Assembly (NCBI GenBank): GCA_024509875.1
Contig: JAMPIV010008047.1
Location: 372,001 to 436,000 of the forward strand
From: Oreohelix idahoensis
Taxonomy: Eukaryota > Mollusca > Gastropoda > Stylommatophora > Oreohelicidae
DNA: 64,000 nucleotides
Reading direction: 5' to 3'
Shown: positions 32,869 to 45,260 of the stretch, one piece after another
Layout of the letters: each line of letters starts with the position of its first letter
How positions within the stretch are numbered: position 1 is the first letter of the stretch
Program-made: the position numbers and the translations under genes
Notes under the pieces: model-generated
The model's input: the letters and a program-made list of their open reading frames with translations, nothing else
Told to the model about the DNA's origin: nothing
The model's database searches: none

Positions 32869-33813
32869 TTAGGCCATAGCAGCAATATCCTTAGGTTGTC
32901 GGTCCTCGAAAAATACTACCAGCTCTGACGAGCATGACGACATTACCTTGTCCCGTAGCACCAGGTCTAGCAAGCCATCATAGTCCTTGTTAATCCCCTC
33001 CATCTCAATCCATCTATTGAGCAGAAGTTTGATCTTCGAAATAAAATCTTTGAAGTCCTGGTCTGCACTTGGCATTGTGTTTCTAAACCGCGTCCGATAC
33101 CCGTCAGCCGTCAAACGGAACTTCCAGAGCAACCGTTCCTCTACCTTGTTGTAATCCGCCCGCTCTTCCAGTGGTAGGCTATAAAAGGTCTCCATCGCCG
33201 GCCCAACTAACAATGTGGATAACAGAGATGGCCACTCGTCTCTGTTAGCCTTCCAGGCCACGCATTCAGCCTCAAACCTCTCAAGGAAGAACAAACTATC
33301 TATTTTGTCATAAAAATTCGGCAGACGCAGCCCAAAGGGACGATGAGACTCCCTCGGAGTCGAGTTCTGACCACTCGCTCCCGCTTCTATTTTCTTTAAT
33401 TGTATTTTCTTATCAGCTTCCACCTGCAGTCTTTTTTCCTCCAGAGCTAATCTCATTCTCTCCTTTTCTAATTCTAACTCTCTATCCTCTTTCATCTTTT
33501 CTTGTAATTCTCTATCTTCTTTCATCTTCTTCTCTTGAAATTCTTTATCTTCTTTCATCTACTTTTCTTATAATTCTCTATCTTCTATCATGTTCTATTA
33601 CTTTTCTTGTAATTAGAACTCTCTTCTGAGCTCCAACTCTTCAGCGCGAGCATCTCTTTCCTGCTTCTGCTTCTCAATCTTCTTCTTCTTCTCCAAAGCT
33701 TCTTGATTTTCCTCTGACTGGTATTCTGCCTTGGCAAAATCCATCAGTTCTTTCCCAGTGTACCCACATTCTTTGCCTATCAGAATGAAACCCTGTAAGT
33801 CCTTGATGTACAC
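32869..33813 (-). mobile_element. gag of a Ty3/gypsy-type element (SCAN-like)
   Basis: Starts MYIKDLQGFILIGKECGYTG (33813), then a charged coiled-coil with KEDRELQEKK repeats, then LRLPNFYDKIDSLFFLERFE and a SCAN-like domain (EERLLWKFRLTADGYRTRF, IKLLLNRWIEMEG, LVLRDKVMSSCSSEL). Stops between 33613 and 33558 break the frame. The plus-strand gag relic at 62490-63083 is a homologue. Confidence 0.82.
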
Positions 33814-35290
33814 TCACGATACTCAACACTATCTATAACTCTGCTCCTTCTGATATAAACTCTTACTAGGGGATCCCGTTACACGTCCGTTGAGCCATAT
33901 TGGGAATATGATGTTAGGCCCATATGTTCTTGACCATCGGCGCACTAGGGGTGATGTGGTCAGCATCACGCCAGCCGCCTTAACCTTCCCAGACTCTTAC
34001 TAACTTACTCAATAACATGTGCACTAAACCACCTCACTAATATCAACACATACCTCTCTGCTTACCAAGTATGCAGTAATGATATATGCATAGAAATGGC
34101 ACTGCTCAAAGTACACCCATATGAATGTAAATAGAACCTACTTCACCGCTCAAGTCAGTATGACCGTTCTCTACCTCTTGGCTTATGTCTACTTACTCTC
34201 TAGGTTTGGTCCTCCAGACCACTTAGTCTCTGTGATACAACTGAAAAGACCCTTATTATAGTCAGTAGTTGTATCTCACTAGCTGATAATATCCTTGGTA
34301 CTATACCATCTCACAACTGTAAGGGGCACCGATACGAAAATTAAACAATAAGTCATCCTATACACAACAGTAACTTAATAGCACACACACTGGTGCTGTA
34401 CTCTGACCATATTTCAGTTCTACCTAATATGTTTACAAATGGCAAAGATGAACCTCCACAGATGAGAAGACACACACTAAACACCACGATAACTAAAAGT
34501 CATGACGAATAAGGTGACTGACAAAGTTTGAGCAGAGATAGGCCGATATATACAATGCTTGACTGACATTGAACAAAAACAAGGGATACCCGTTAACGTA
34601 TTAACAAGATAGCAAGAAGGTACGAGAGATAACACCACTTAAACACAACAATAGAATTACAGAATCTACAGGACAACGTAGATACAAACCACACCAGTAC
34701 ACGTAACGAATACTGTGCTTGGTATGTTAAGTAGGGCAGTCGCAGGAATACTCTTCTCCTTGACTCCACCACTAAACACACGCAGCTACGCCATAGAAGG
34801 AATCAGTCTAATCCAATCTTTTCCCACAAGTAAGAAAAGAAAGAATTAAACTTTCCACCCGTCCACCCTTGAACTCACCAATATAAGATGATAGGAAACT
34901 CTTTACAGAGCGATACAACAGGAAGCAATCTGATCATCAGAAGAAGTCCCCCCATCCGACAAGTGTTTCGGCCCGATTACTCCTTTACACTCTAAAGGGG
35001 GGGGGGGGCGGGCCCATTTGGGTCATGACTCCCAAGCGTCTCAGCTTCCTGTTGTCTTGCATCGAAAATGAACCCATTTCACTTATGGTAGCAACTTTTA
35101 AATCCACAACGCCAGCCGTGGAGGCAATTGTGAAAGTAACAAAGAGAAGACAAATTATTCCGTTCGTTCCGTCGCCCTTCACAGCTAAGGACACACACTG
35201 AGACACTAGCGCGCAGCCGACGAGCCTTAGCCCCTGCGCGCTGCAAGCCACTGAAATTCTGTTCCTGACACCCCTTATAGTATACATCGC
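33814..35290 (-). mobile_element. 5' untranslated/LTR part of the gag-bearing element
   Basis: The minus strand at 34781-34593 (VVESRRRVFLRLPYLTYQAQ, then FKWCYLSYL) corresponds to plus-strand 61570-61753 (VVESGIGDFLRLPCLTLQAL, FKWCF), so this belongs to the leader of LTR family 2. At about 33900-33990 a short segment (CACTAGGGGTGATGTGGTCA) may be a separate insertion. A poly-G run at 34997-35009 marks a junction; 35010-35290 is unassigned. Confidence 0.55.
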
Positions 35291-37390
35291 TGGTTGCCCC
35301 AGAGTCGCAGCCCTTTCACTAGTACACCAAAAAAACTCAGCGTTGTGGACTTAGAAAAATGTTGGTGCTTTCTGTACCGCAGCGTTTATTGTCACGATTT
35401 CCATTGCCCATTGCGGTTGTTCCACAGCCAGCCTGATGCCTTTTCGGCAGTTTCGCTAAGCATCTTCAGTGCCCTTGTTCTAGACTGTCACCTCAGCCCC
35501 AACAGTTTCAATAAATCATACACTAATGCAGCCACAAGCCCTCTTGCGCCCACTTCAACCACCATGACCCTTGCATTGAACCCATCGTGTCTCAGATCCG
35601 CGGCCAGGTCGCTATACTTGGCCGCTTTGAATGAATGTTGCTCGTCTACTCTGGATTCAAATGGCACGGTCAGTTCAATCAGTATGACCTGAAGCGTTGC
35701 TGAAGAATGAAGCACTATATCCGGCCGTCTCCGCGATTTTCTGATACTCTCTGGATATGCCCCCCGTCCAGGTAGGTCTACCGCCATCTCCCAGTCGTTT
35801 GCACAGTCAAGAAGAGATGGTAAACTGCTACCTGGTTTACTCGGTTTGGGGTGTGCTGACTTTCCTGCCCTCAGAAAGTATGTGTTTGCAGTGTCTGGCC
35901 GGACTTTGCTATTCGCTTTCATTCTTGCCTGATCTATTGTCGCAGCAAGCTCATTTAGCACTTTGTTATGGCGCCAAGTGTATCGCCCTTGCCCTAATGC
36001 CACCTTACACGCTGAGAGCACGTGTTCAAATGTCTGCCTCCCCTGGCACAGGGAGCACTGCTCATCATTCGACTTTCCCCATTTCACAAGGTTGGTGGCC
36101 GACGGCAGCAGGTCATACATTGATCTAACCACGAAGCTGAGCCTAAGAGGTGCCATATGCCATATATCATTCCATGTCAAGGACCTCTGCAGGGCTCCTT
36201 CCCATGTAGTCCATTGGCCTTGTTGGACCTGCTGCACTGCTTTTTGCAACCTCTTATCATTCTCAGCTCCTCGTATCTCCTGAACTACCATGTCTCTGCG
36301 CTCCCTGCTTGATGCCTTGGACCACCAGCGGATGTCACCATGCCCAAATCCCCGTCTATTCGTTTGTGTGTATCCGATTACCTCTCTCAGTTTGAGTGAC
36401 TCTTGAGCAGCATCAACAGTTTCTTCCACTCTCCACTTCCTTCCCGTTTTCAGTGTGGGCTGAATGGACTTAACCACGTCATCAGCTGACTCCGTAGCAT
36501 CATTGCAAGCCTTGCTTTTCCAACTTTGTACTCTTCAACAACTGACTTGAAGGGAAGCACATGTTTTGACTTTTTGCAGTACAGTGCTACATCTGACAGA
36601 CCTGGTGGTACCCCTAGCCATTTTCTCATGAACTTGTTGACCTTCTGCTCTATAGCTTCCACTGTACTTGTGCTTATTTCATATATAAGCAGTGGCCACA
36701 GCAACTTCGGTATCAACATGAACTGGAGGCACCACAGTTTGAACTTTCCCAGGAGTCTGCTTTGGTCTATGATCTGTAGTCCTCTGTCTGCCATTTCTAT
36801 TGTCTGCTGCACTGCCTTCGAGTCTTTTAATGAGGCATCGTACACCCTGCCAAGACTTTTAACAGGTTCCTCAATAACAGTAGGGATTCTTTGGCTGGAA
36901 ACCGTGAATATGACCTCTGCTATCTTCCCTTTCCTGACTGATAGGCTTCTCGACTTCTTGGGTTTGAAGCTCATTCTGCACCGGCTGACTAGTTCATCCA
37001 GGCGTGCTAACATCCTCCGGGCCTGATGTTCATCTGATGTCAGAATTGTTGTGTCATCCGTGAATGCTTTGAGCGGTGGCATGTGACACATTCCACCGAG
37101 CTTTGGACCTATAGCCATTCCTTCAGCCGCATTGAGGATTACCTGCATAGCCATGACGAATAGTATCGGAGAGATGGTACATCCCATCGCAATTTCAACT
37201 TCAAGGCCAATCCACTTCGTTGTGTACTCTCTGGTTGAACATCTGACAGAAAACCCTGCGAAATACAGCTTCAGCATTGCTGCAACCTCTTGTGGAACAT
37301 GATACATTTCTAGGGCCTGCCACAACATCTGGTGGGGAACGGATCCATAAGCATTCGCTAGATCCAACCAGATTACATGGAGGTTTGTTA
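35290..37390 (-). mobile_element. REL-endonuclease LINE, 3' half (RT C-terminus, CCHC, endonuclease)
   Basis: 37390-36450 carries the RT palm, with VIWLDLANAYGSVPHQMLWQ and FTDDTTILTSDE (catalytic DD). 36477-35488 carries a CCHC motif CSLCQGRQTFEHVLSAC and, after it, RRPDIVL and IELTVPFE, the PD-(D/E)xK core of the restriction-like endonuclease in R2/NeSL/Hero-type LINEs. One frameshift separates the two frames. 3' UTR about 35290-35487. The 5' half is displaced to 38339-39050 by a nested LINE. Confidence 0.88.
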
Positions 37391-38338
37391 AAATCAGAAG
37401 GGTCACTATAAGAGACTTGTTGTTCGCTGATGATGCTGCAGTCATCACTCAAAGCCAACAGGAGCTTCAGAGCTTGATGAATCGCTTCACTAAAGCATGC
37501 AAGGACTTTGGCCTCACAATAAGTCTAAAGAAAGCGAATGTGCTGAGTCAGGATGTGGGTGCTGCACCAGTTATCACTATCGATAACTATGAATTGGCAG
37601 TAGTGCACCACTTCACATACCTAGGGTCTACCATCAATGACAAACTCTCACTGGATACAGAAATCGACAGCCGCATTGGCAAAGCTGCAGCTACCTTTGC
37701 CCGCCTCACATCGCGTGTTTGGGGAAACTCTAAACTCACAATGAAGACCAAAGCTGCGGTATATAATGCCTGCGTCACCAGCACACTCCTTTATGGCAGC
37801 GAGACCTGGACGACCTATGCTAAGCAAGAAAGAAGGCTCAATACCGGTACCTTCCATTTGCGGTGTCTACGCCGCATCCTCGGCATCTCGTGGAAAGATA
37901 AAGTGACAAATGTCGAGGTGTTGTCACGTGCTGGCCTTCAAAGTATGTATACGCTTCTTAGACAACGCAGACTTCGCTGGCTTGGCCATGTTCGCCGCAT
38001 GGAAGATGGTCGCATCCCAAAAGATATCTTCTACGGACAATTAGCAGATGGCAAGAGAACAGTTGGGCGACCACAGCTGAGGTTCAAAGATGTGTGCAAG
38101 AGAGATATGAGGGCACTGGACATGGATCCAGCAACATGGGAGGATGAAGCTGCCGATCGCACTAAGTGGCGATGCTATTTACGGCGCCACCTCAGATTGG
38201 GCGAAGAGAGGCTCACACAAGAAGCAGAGGTGAGGAGAAAACGTCGAAAGGAGCACCAGGAAAATAAGCAGCTGAGGGCTGTCACCTCAGGGGCGCATTC
38301 CCATAGTCAGTTATGACTGAAGGGGCTATTATTATTAT
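37391..38338 (+). mobile_element. LINE nested inside the REL LINE (RT C-terminus)
   Basis: An intact 299-codon frame from the RT catalytic box LLFADDAAVITQSQQELQ through HFTYLGSTINDKLSLD and LRWLGHVRRMEDGRIPKD, ending in a 3' tail GGGGCTATTATTATTATTA. It is in the opposite orientation to its host LINE and splits the host RT between DRT (38338 side) and NLHVIW. TGTT appears on both sides (short target duplication). 5'-truncated. Confidence 0.9.
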
Positions 38339-39050
38339 TATGTTCTGTCAGCCTTTGCCTTTTGGATTGCTTCCCAGATCATTGCGGCATTCTCTAGACA
38401 TCCTGGTGTACCTGGGATACCTCCTTTCTGAATGGTAGTGTCAATGTACCCATTTGCCAGGAGGTATGTAGTGAGTCTTTTCGCCATCACTGAGAAGAAT
38501 ATCTTCCCTTCCACATTGAGTAGTGAGATTGGCCTGAACTGACTGATGTCTGTGGAATTTTGTTCCTTCGGAATGTAGACTTCATTTGCCTTTCTCCATT
38601 CCTTGCTTACGAGCTGGGTTTTCCACGCATTCTTCAGTAAACGGAGCAGTCGTTTGAGAACATCAGGGCATCTCTTATACACCACATATGGAACACCATT
38701 AGGACCTGGAGCTGACTTGCACTGAGCTTTCTGGACAATGCTTTCTACCTCTTGCACCGTTGGGGGCTTGGTGTTAAATTCAGCTCCTGGCTTACTGGGC
38801 CATTTAAGGCCTGCCATGCTGCTGAGCGGCTCAGCTTTGCGACCATCTGAATATGTCATTCTAAGGTGTTCTTCCAGGTCTTCTTTCCTGATGTTTAGCG
38901 TACCCGACCGTAGCTGCTCAAACAGTTCTTTGGCAAACTTGAAGGGCTCCCTAAAGAATCTTTCCCTATCCCTTCGAGTCTTCCTTCTCTTCCTGCACAA
39001 CCATTCCGCTCTACAAAGGGCATTATGTTGGCCTTTCAGGTATTAAACAC
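38339..39050 (-). mobile_element. REL-endonuclease LINE, 5' half (RT N-terminus)
   Basis: Reads CRKRRKTRRDRERFFREPFK, then SAPGPNGVPYVVYKRCPDVL and FRPISLLNVEGKIFFSVMAK, the first RT blocks, ending IWEAIQKAKADRT at the nested LINE. The element is cut off upstream at about 39050, so the N-terminal zinc-finger/Myb domains are absent. Confidence 0.87.
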
Positions 39051-40769
39051 AGCAGACTAGAACAACAACAACTACAAGTAATGAAGTGCTGAGAGCTATC
39101 ACCCTAACTAGCCACTAACTAAATCATACCAATCAAAATAAAACTAAATAACAATGTTATTAACATTCAAGCAATAATAACACTGTAACATATAAATATA
39201 TTAACCATGGATATAATACTGACCTGAAGTAAAAAGAAATCAGAGTAACAGGTCCCACTTACTAACTAACAACATATAAAGTCACAGACTAAGTCTCTAC
39301 AATGAAAGCGGAAAAAAGGGGGAAGGAAAAAAACACAAATAAGAATACCTCAAGGAACAGACGTTGTAAAGCGAACAGAAAAATGCTTATTGCTTTATGC
39401 TAACCTAACACGACCCCAACAGAAAGGTCCCACTAATCTAGAAGACCAGATTGTACGATAAATTGTACCGGATGGATAGACAGAAAAGGAAGACGGAATT
39501 GAAGGGGAAAAAACGAGAAATGAAAAAAAAACAAATCACTGTACACAGATATTCAAACAATAACTTAACTGACGATCCAGCGATGTACCTTTCGTAGCTC
39601 CTCAGACACAGATGATGGTGGATGAAAACAGCACAAACCAGTCTCTACAAACAGCATCCAAACAGTAAACAATGTTCGTCACGGTGTTATCACAGCACTA
39701 TCCACAGCAAGAATAACGACCGTAAACGCAATAATGTCCTGGTGACAAGACTTTTTACTAGAAAATGTGCCAGATAATAACGACCAAGTCCTTTGGCACG
39801 GTGATGTGATAATATGTAAGCACAGTTCAACACACTACATCGCTTCAGGAACCCAGCAGCCTTCACTCTTCAGCACAGTATCTTCCAGGACCACGCAGAA
39901 CAGCAGACTTCAGTAACTGGCATCCCATCAAGCGGTAGTGGGACCCCGGTCGAAGCATGGGTAGACTCCCTCTGGAAAGGCACATCGGTAAGGCATGATG
40001 ACGTCAGAACTTGGCAGGAACGAAAACCAGGTAGGTAGAGCAGTACGAACGATGACACTACTACAGGTCGGTTACGTGCATATCAATGGTTGTGAATATC
40101 TAGATAAGAGGAGTTGCACACACCCTGAGATGCCACCACCACTATCAACACTACCAATATCGAACGAACGAACGAACTTTATTAGACGATCTAATCTCCT
40201 CTGCTGACACCGGAGCCCGAAAGATGCCACCGCCACTATTGACACTACCAATACCAACAAATACCGACGTTCTAATCTCCTCTGCTGACGTCAAGCGCCG
40301 GAGCCTGAAATACTAACACCAACCACACACGAAATTCTAATCTCCTATGCCGACACCACAGTCAAGCACAAAAGCCCACAGCACTACAAGGACCAACTAT
40401 ATTGACACCTTGCACAACTAATCTCCGCTGCTCCATCTGGATCACCAACTTCCTAGCACTAAGCTACAAAGTACGCCTTGTAACATATACAATTGTGTTG
40501 CTCGACACCAGCTATGACTTTCCTCTACACCTTGTAACTGGAAAACGTAGCACAAAAGTGAACTTTCCAAAACCACCATAGAACACAATAAATGTCAAAT
40601 ATTAGCTGTATTGACAACGCTAACCTTCCACTGTGCCCTCTTTCCAAACTAGATCAAATACCGCAAACGGGTTAACACATAAATGAAAACAGTTCACTGA
40701 TACTGTCTAACAAAACATCCTGCCGTGAACACTTGAAAACACGATGAAGTGAATACAACGATGCTACAA
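39051..40769. repeat. Mostly unassigned stretch with a tandem duplication
   Basis: No coding feature. At 40127-40320 a segment of about 110 bp is repeated: ATGCCACC(A/G)CCACTAT(C/T)..ACACTACCAAT and CTAATCTCCTCTGCTGAC, the first unit with (CGAA)n at 40160-40177. The lower part may be degenerate LTR family 2. Confidence 0.6.
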
Positions 40770-41508
40770 ACTTCTCATATGTAAGTATAGAAACTTCTAC
40801 CCTCTATAATGTAAAATATTGGCCCCACGGCCTCTAGGCTCACAAAAGAACCGGATAAGAGCTCCCCAGCTGTCAGGAACCACTTATCATGGAGAACACT
40901 CCACGGGTTACACCGCTGCTGTGTGTGTTTATAATAACAACTATAGGCTTGCCCTACTAAGGGAATGACCACACAACAATGGCTGACAAAAGTAATAAAC
41001 ACCTTCAACAGGTACTTCCCTTTAATAATATGCACACACAATAAGGCCTCACACGGCCTACAAACACAATAATGAGAAAACCACTGTAAACCTGCCTTAG
41101 CAGCTTAAACTATCACCTCCATATTTCGTGTACAAACTATACCCCAAATAGCTGCTATAAATATCGCTCACCCGAGCGGCAAAACTATGATAATGACACA
41201 CTCAAAATCATCGACATCTTATCAAACTACGTCCTGTAGACAATTCGATCTAGACCTTTCACTGTTCTAGACTTAACAACGTAATTATCACCGAGGTCCG
41301 AAAACATGGCAGGCACTCAGTTTACAGTCTTACAATATAATCCACACAGCGATCTCGCTGGTATAAGGGAAAAAACGTCATTCCCGGACTAAGGCTAACT
41401 TCTCACTGACCAATTCTGCGCCCTTTTCCCCCGACTTTCGGTAGTCACATGACCCGCCAGTTCGGCTAACCTCGGCCTCTCCCTCCTGGCTTTCAACGAA
41501 CACAAGAC
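40770..41508 (-). mobile_element. LTR family 2, partial second copy
   Basis: Closely matches the split LTR at 28085-30824 (for example AACCACTTATCATGGAGAAC and ACCACACAACAATGG), here uninterrupted across the LINE insertion point (41226). It lacks the first 30 or so bases of the LTR at its 41508 end. It confirms the reconstruction of the split copy. Confidence 0.8.
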
Positions 41509-41534
41509 GTTAGATCGACTAAGGAGGGTTGGGC

Positions 41535-42390
41535 ATGGGGATGATTACCCCATCCCATAAAAAAACTTTTAGGAACAGACAACACTGGCTTTGAAGAAAT
41601 CATGGGAAAGCAGGGAGTAGGTATGATGAACGAGAATGGGGAACTATTAGCTAACTTCTGTGTTTCAAATCAACTAGCTATAGGAGGAAGCATATTTCCT
41701 CATAAAAGAATAAATAAAGCAACATGGATATCACCAGACCACAGAACTGAGAATCAAATAGATCACATATGCATAAGTAAGAAGTTTAGGTCATCATTGC
41801 TTGATGTGAAAGTATGTAGAGGAGCAGATGTTGTATCAGACCACCATCTTTTGTTGGCTAAAACAAAATTAAAACTCAAGAAATTTTCAACAGCATATAG
41901 CTATAGGCAACAGTATAATGTGGGATATCTAAGAAATCAAGAAGTAAGAGAAAAATTTTCAATCACAGTATCCAACAAATACCAGGTACTTCAACAGCTG
42001 GAAGATGAAACAGATACGGAAGACCACTGGCAACAAGTAAAACATATATGGAACGAGACATGTGAAGAAGTACTGAGAAAAAGAGAACATCAGCACAAAG
42101 CATGGATAACAACAGAAACCATTAGTAAGATAGAAGACAGGAAAAACAAGAAAGCAGATTTAAACAGAAGCAAAACCAGAAGCTCAAAAGCCAAGGCTCA
42201 TGAAGTGTACATAGAAGCAAACAAGGAAGTAAGAAGAAACATTAAAAGAGACAAGATGAAATATATTGATGATTTGGCAAGGGAAGCAGAGGAAGATGCA
42301 GCCAAAGGAAATATGAGGGACCTATACAACAAAACAAAGAAGCTAACAAGGAAATATAAGCAAGCAAATGGCCTCATCTGCCATCAATAG
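41535..42390 (+). mobile_element. LINE H: endonuclease C-terminus and linker of an RTE-like LINE
   Basis: The 262-codon frame (41602-42390) contains ATWISPDHRTENQIDHICIS and the SDHH motif (GADVVSDHHLLLAKTKLKLK), the C-terminal part of an apurinic-type endonuclease, then a charged linker. RT is missing: it stops at 42390 and LINE F begins about 20 bp on. Subfamily differs from LINE F. Confidence 0.88.
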
Positions 42391-42411
42391 TACCTATACC
42401 TTGTAGCGATA

Positions 42412-45260
42412 TGGCAGCTTGTGTACCCTGTCAATCGCCAGAGCTATGCCAGTGGGAGATTTACTCCTGGTAGGTTCAACCAAGCTGGACTGGTCTGCGG
42501 GGATAGGGGTCAGACAAAAGCTGGTACTTTGGTCCTCCAGGCTGGGGGTTTTAGCACAGGGCCGACACCCCTGTCTATGTAAAAAATCGCACATGCTTCG
42601 AAAACAACAATAAATGGAAAAACTTTGCTGCGGGACGGACATCCGGAGTCTCAGGCTCGTATGACTGACAGTGGTGAAAGCCGAAAGGAAGCCACTGGCA
42701 TGAAAACGGATGCCCCGACCGCAAAACACGAAACCAGAATTGGTTTTTGGAACGTCAGAACTATGAATGAGGCAGGAAAGCTGAGACAAATCACAGCAGA
42801 GATGAGGAACTACAGAATACATATCCTGGGAATAAGCGAGAGCAGATGGACAGGTAAGGGGAGAATAAAAACAGCTACAGGGGAAACAGTACTTTATTCT
42901 GGCAGAGAGAATGGTCAGCACAACGAAGGTGTAGCCATTATCCTGAAGAAAGGAATGGAAAGGTCTTTACTGGAATGGAAACCCATCAACAACAAACTGA
43001 TGATGAGAGAAGTTCACCAACACCACAATTATACAATGCTATGCACCAACAAATGACAGCGATGAAGAGATCAAGGACGAGTTCTATCAACAGGTACAAA
43101 AAGAAATGGAAACTACACCCAGGTACGATCTCATTATAGTAATGGGAGACCTAAATGCGATATATTATCACCTATGGATGCGAGTCATAGGCAATGACTA
43201 CAACCCATTGGGAGGACAACATTAGACAATGTTTGAAGGACCGAGGACTAGAATGAACCAGGCCAGGAGGAAGACAGCCGATAGGATAGTCTGGCGCTCT
43301 CTCTTCCAAACCTCTACACCTCACGGTAGAAGGGGAACGACTAACTAAGTAAGACCTAAATGCGAAAGTGGGAGCACACAATAATTATAACGAAAGAGTA
43401 ATGGGGAAATGCGGCAGTGGAACAGCAAATGAGAATGGGGACACATTAATACGCTTCTGCAGTATTAACAACCTGGTCATTGGAGGAACACTTTTTCCAC
43501 ACAAGGAAGTGCACAAGTTAACATGGGAATCACCAAACGGACGAGACAGAAACCAGATAGATCACATAATGATCAATGGCAGATGGAGACATACACTACA
43601 AGACGTGAAAGTAAGAAGAGGCGCAGATGTGGGAAGTAATCATCACCTAGTAGTAGCAAGACTGAAAGTGAAACTCAGAGCTGCTAGACCAGTTGCAGTC
43701 AAACAGAAAAGATACAGCATCACGAAACTGAAGGATCCCCTCACCAGAAAAGCTTTCGTGGTCGACGTAAAGAGAAGATATGAGATTATCAAAAGCCAGG
43801 AAAGAACAGAGACCGATGATGTTGACCAGAGATTCAACACCATCTCAACAATATACAAGGAAAGCAGCAAGTCATGCTTGGGATTCCAGGAAAGAAAGAG
43901 CCAAGACTGGATAACACCAGAAACGCTAAACACCATAGCGAAGAGAAAGGAAATGAAAAGAAAGAAAACAGAAGCTAAGTCTCCCAGGTTAAAGGCAATA
44001 TATAGTGAACAGTACAGTCAGCTGGACAAGGAAGTTAAACGTCAAACCCGTGCTAACAAAATGACATTTCTGTATGTCCTTGCAAGACAGGAAGAAGAGG
44101 CAGCACTGAGAAATGAACAAAGCACAGTATACAAAATAACTAAAATCCTCAGTGGAAAACGAGGTGCAAACAATAGTACATTAGTAAGAGATAAGCACGG
44201 AAATCTCATCACGACAGTAGAGGGACAGGAAACAAGATGGGCAGAGCATTTCAGAGAAACTCTGAATAAGGAACCACCAGGGACACAATTGAATGTTCCT
44301 GAGGCTGAAATGATCTAGATGTTAATACTTGTAAAGACATTCCACGAAAAGAAGAAATCATCACAGCAATCAAAGGGTTAAAGAATGTAAAAGCTCCTGG
44401 TCATGATAACTTAAATGCAGAGCTATTCAATACAGATCCAGAGCTAGCAGCAGAACTATTAGAACCACTATTTGCACAAGTCTGGAAAACATGGACAACA
44501 CCAACAGAGTGGAGAAAAGGAATAATTGTCAAATTGCCCAAGAGGGGAGATCTTGCAGACTGCAATAATTGGAGAGGAATCACTCTTCTCTCTGTTCCCA
44601 GCAAAATACTAGGCAAGATAATTATACAGAGAATCTCAAAAGCAGTAGACCACAAACTGAGGAAAGAACAAGCAGGATTTAGAAAGAAAAGAAGATGTGT
44701 AGATCATATATTTACCCTCAGGAACATTATAGAGCAGTGCTCAGAGTGGCAAAGACAGCTGTACATTAATTTCGTTGATTTTGAAAAGGCTTTTGACAGT
44801 ATACATAGGGACAGTTTATGGAAAATACTGAGGGCTTATGGAATTCCAAGCTGCATAGTGTCAATCATAAAAAGCCTTTATGCCAACTTTACGTGTAGTG
44901 TTGGGCATAGCAACCTAACCTTTGAGGTGAAGACAGGAGTACGACAGGGATGCCCCTTATCAACCACTCTATTTTTAACAGTCATAGACTGGGTGATGTG
45001 CCAGACAACAGAGGGCAATCCAAGAGGAATAAGATGGTCTACATTTTCTACATTGGAAGATCTGGAATATGCAGATGACATTGCACTGCTAGCACATTCA
45101 CATCAACACATCCAGGAAAAAACGGATAGATTTAATAAGTATAGCCAGCAGGTGGGCTTGAACATCAACCTAAAGAAGTCAGAGGTCATGACGCTCAATG
45201 TGAGCAACCCTGAGCCCATATCAGTAAGGAATCAGCAACTGGAACAGACAGATGCCTTCA
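42412..45260 (+). mobile_element. LINE F: longest RTE-like copy (endonuclease and RT, 3' end lost)
   Basis: Includes 5' UTR (42412-42620), endonuclease N-terminus (TRIGFWNVRTMNEAGKLRQI, LGISESRWTG), C-terminus (RNQIDHIMING, SNHHLVVARLK) and RT: APGHDNLNAELF, LYINFVDFEKAFDSIHRD, GVRQGCPLSTTLF and YADDIALLAHS. The second endonuclease motif reads SNHH instead of SDHH, so it is probably inactive. Frame breaks lie near 43055 and 44318, and a 192-bp insertion interrupts it at 43161-43352. The 3' end is cut at 45260 by an LTR. It is the reference for copies A-E. Confidence 0.9.
43161..43352 (+). mobile_element. 192-bp LINE 3'-end insertion within LINE F
   Basis: Flanked by a perfect 13-bp duplication GACCTAAATGCGA (43148-43160 and 43353-43365). 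Its end reads TADRIVWRSLFQTS and closes with ACTAACTAAGTAA, resembling the ORF end and tail of another LINE family. No copy of it was seen elsewhere in the window. Confidence 0.8.
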
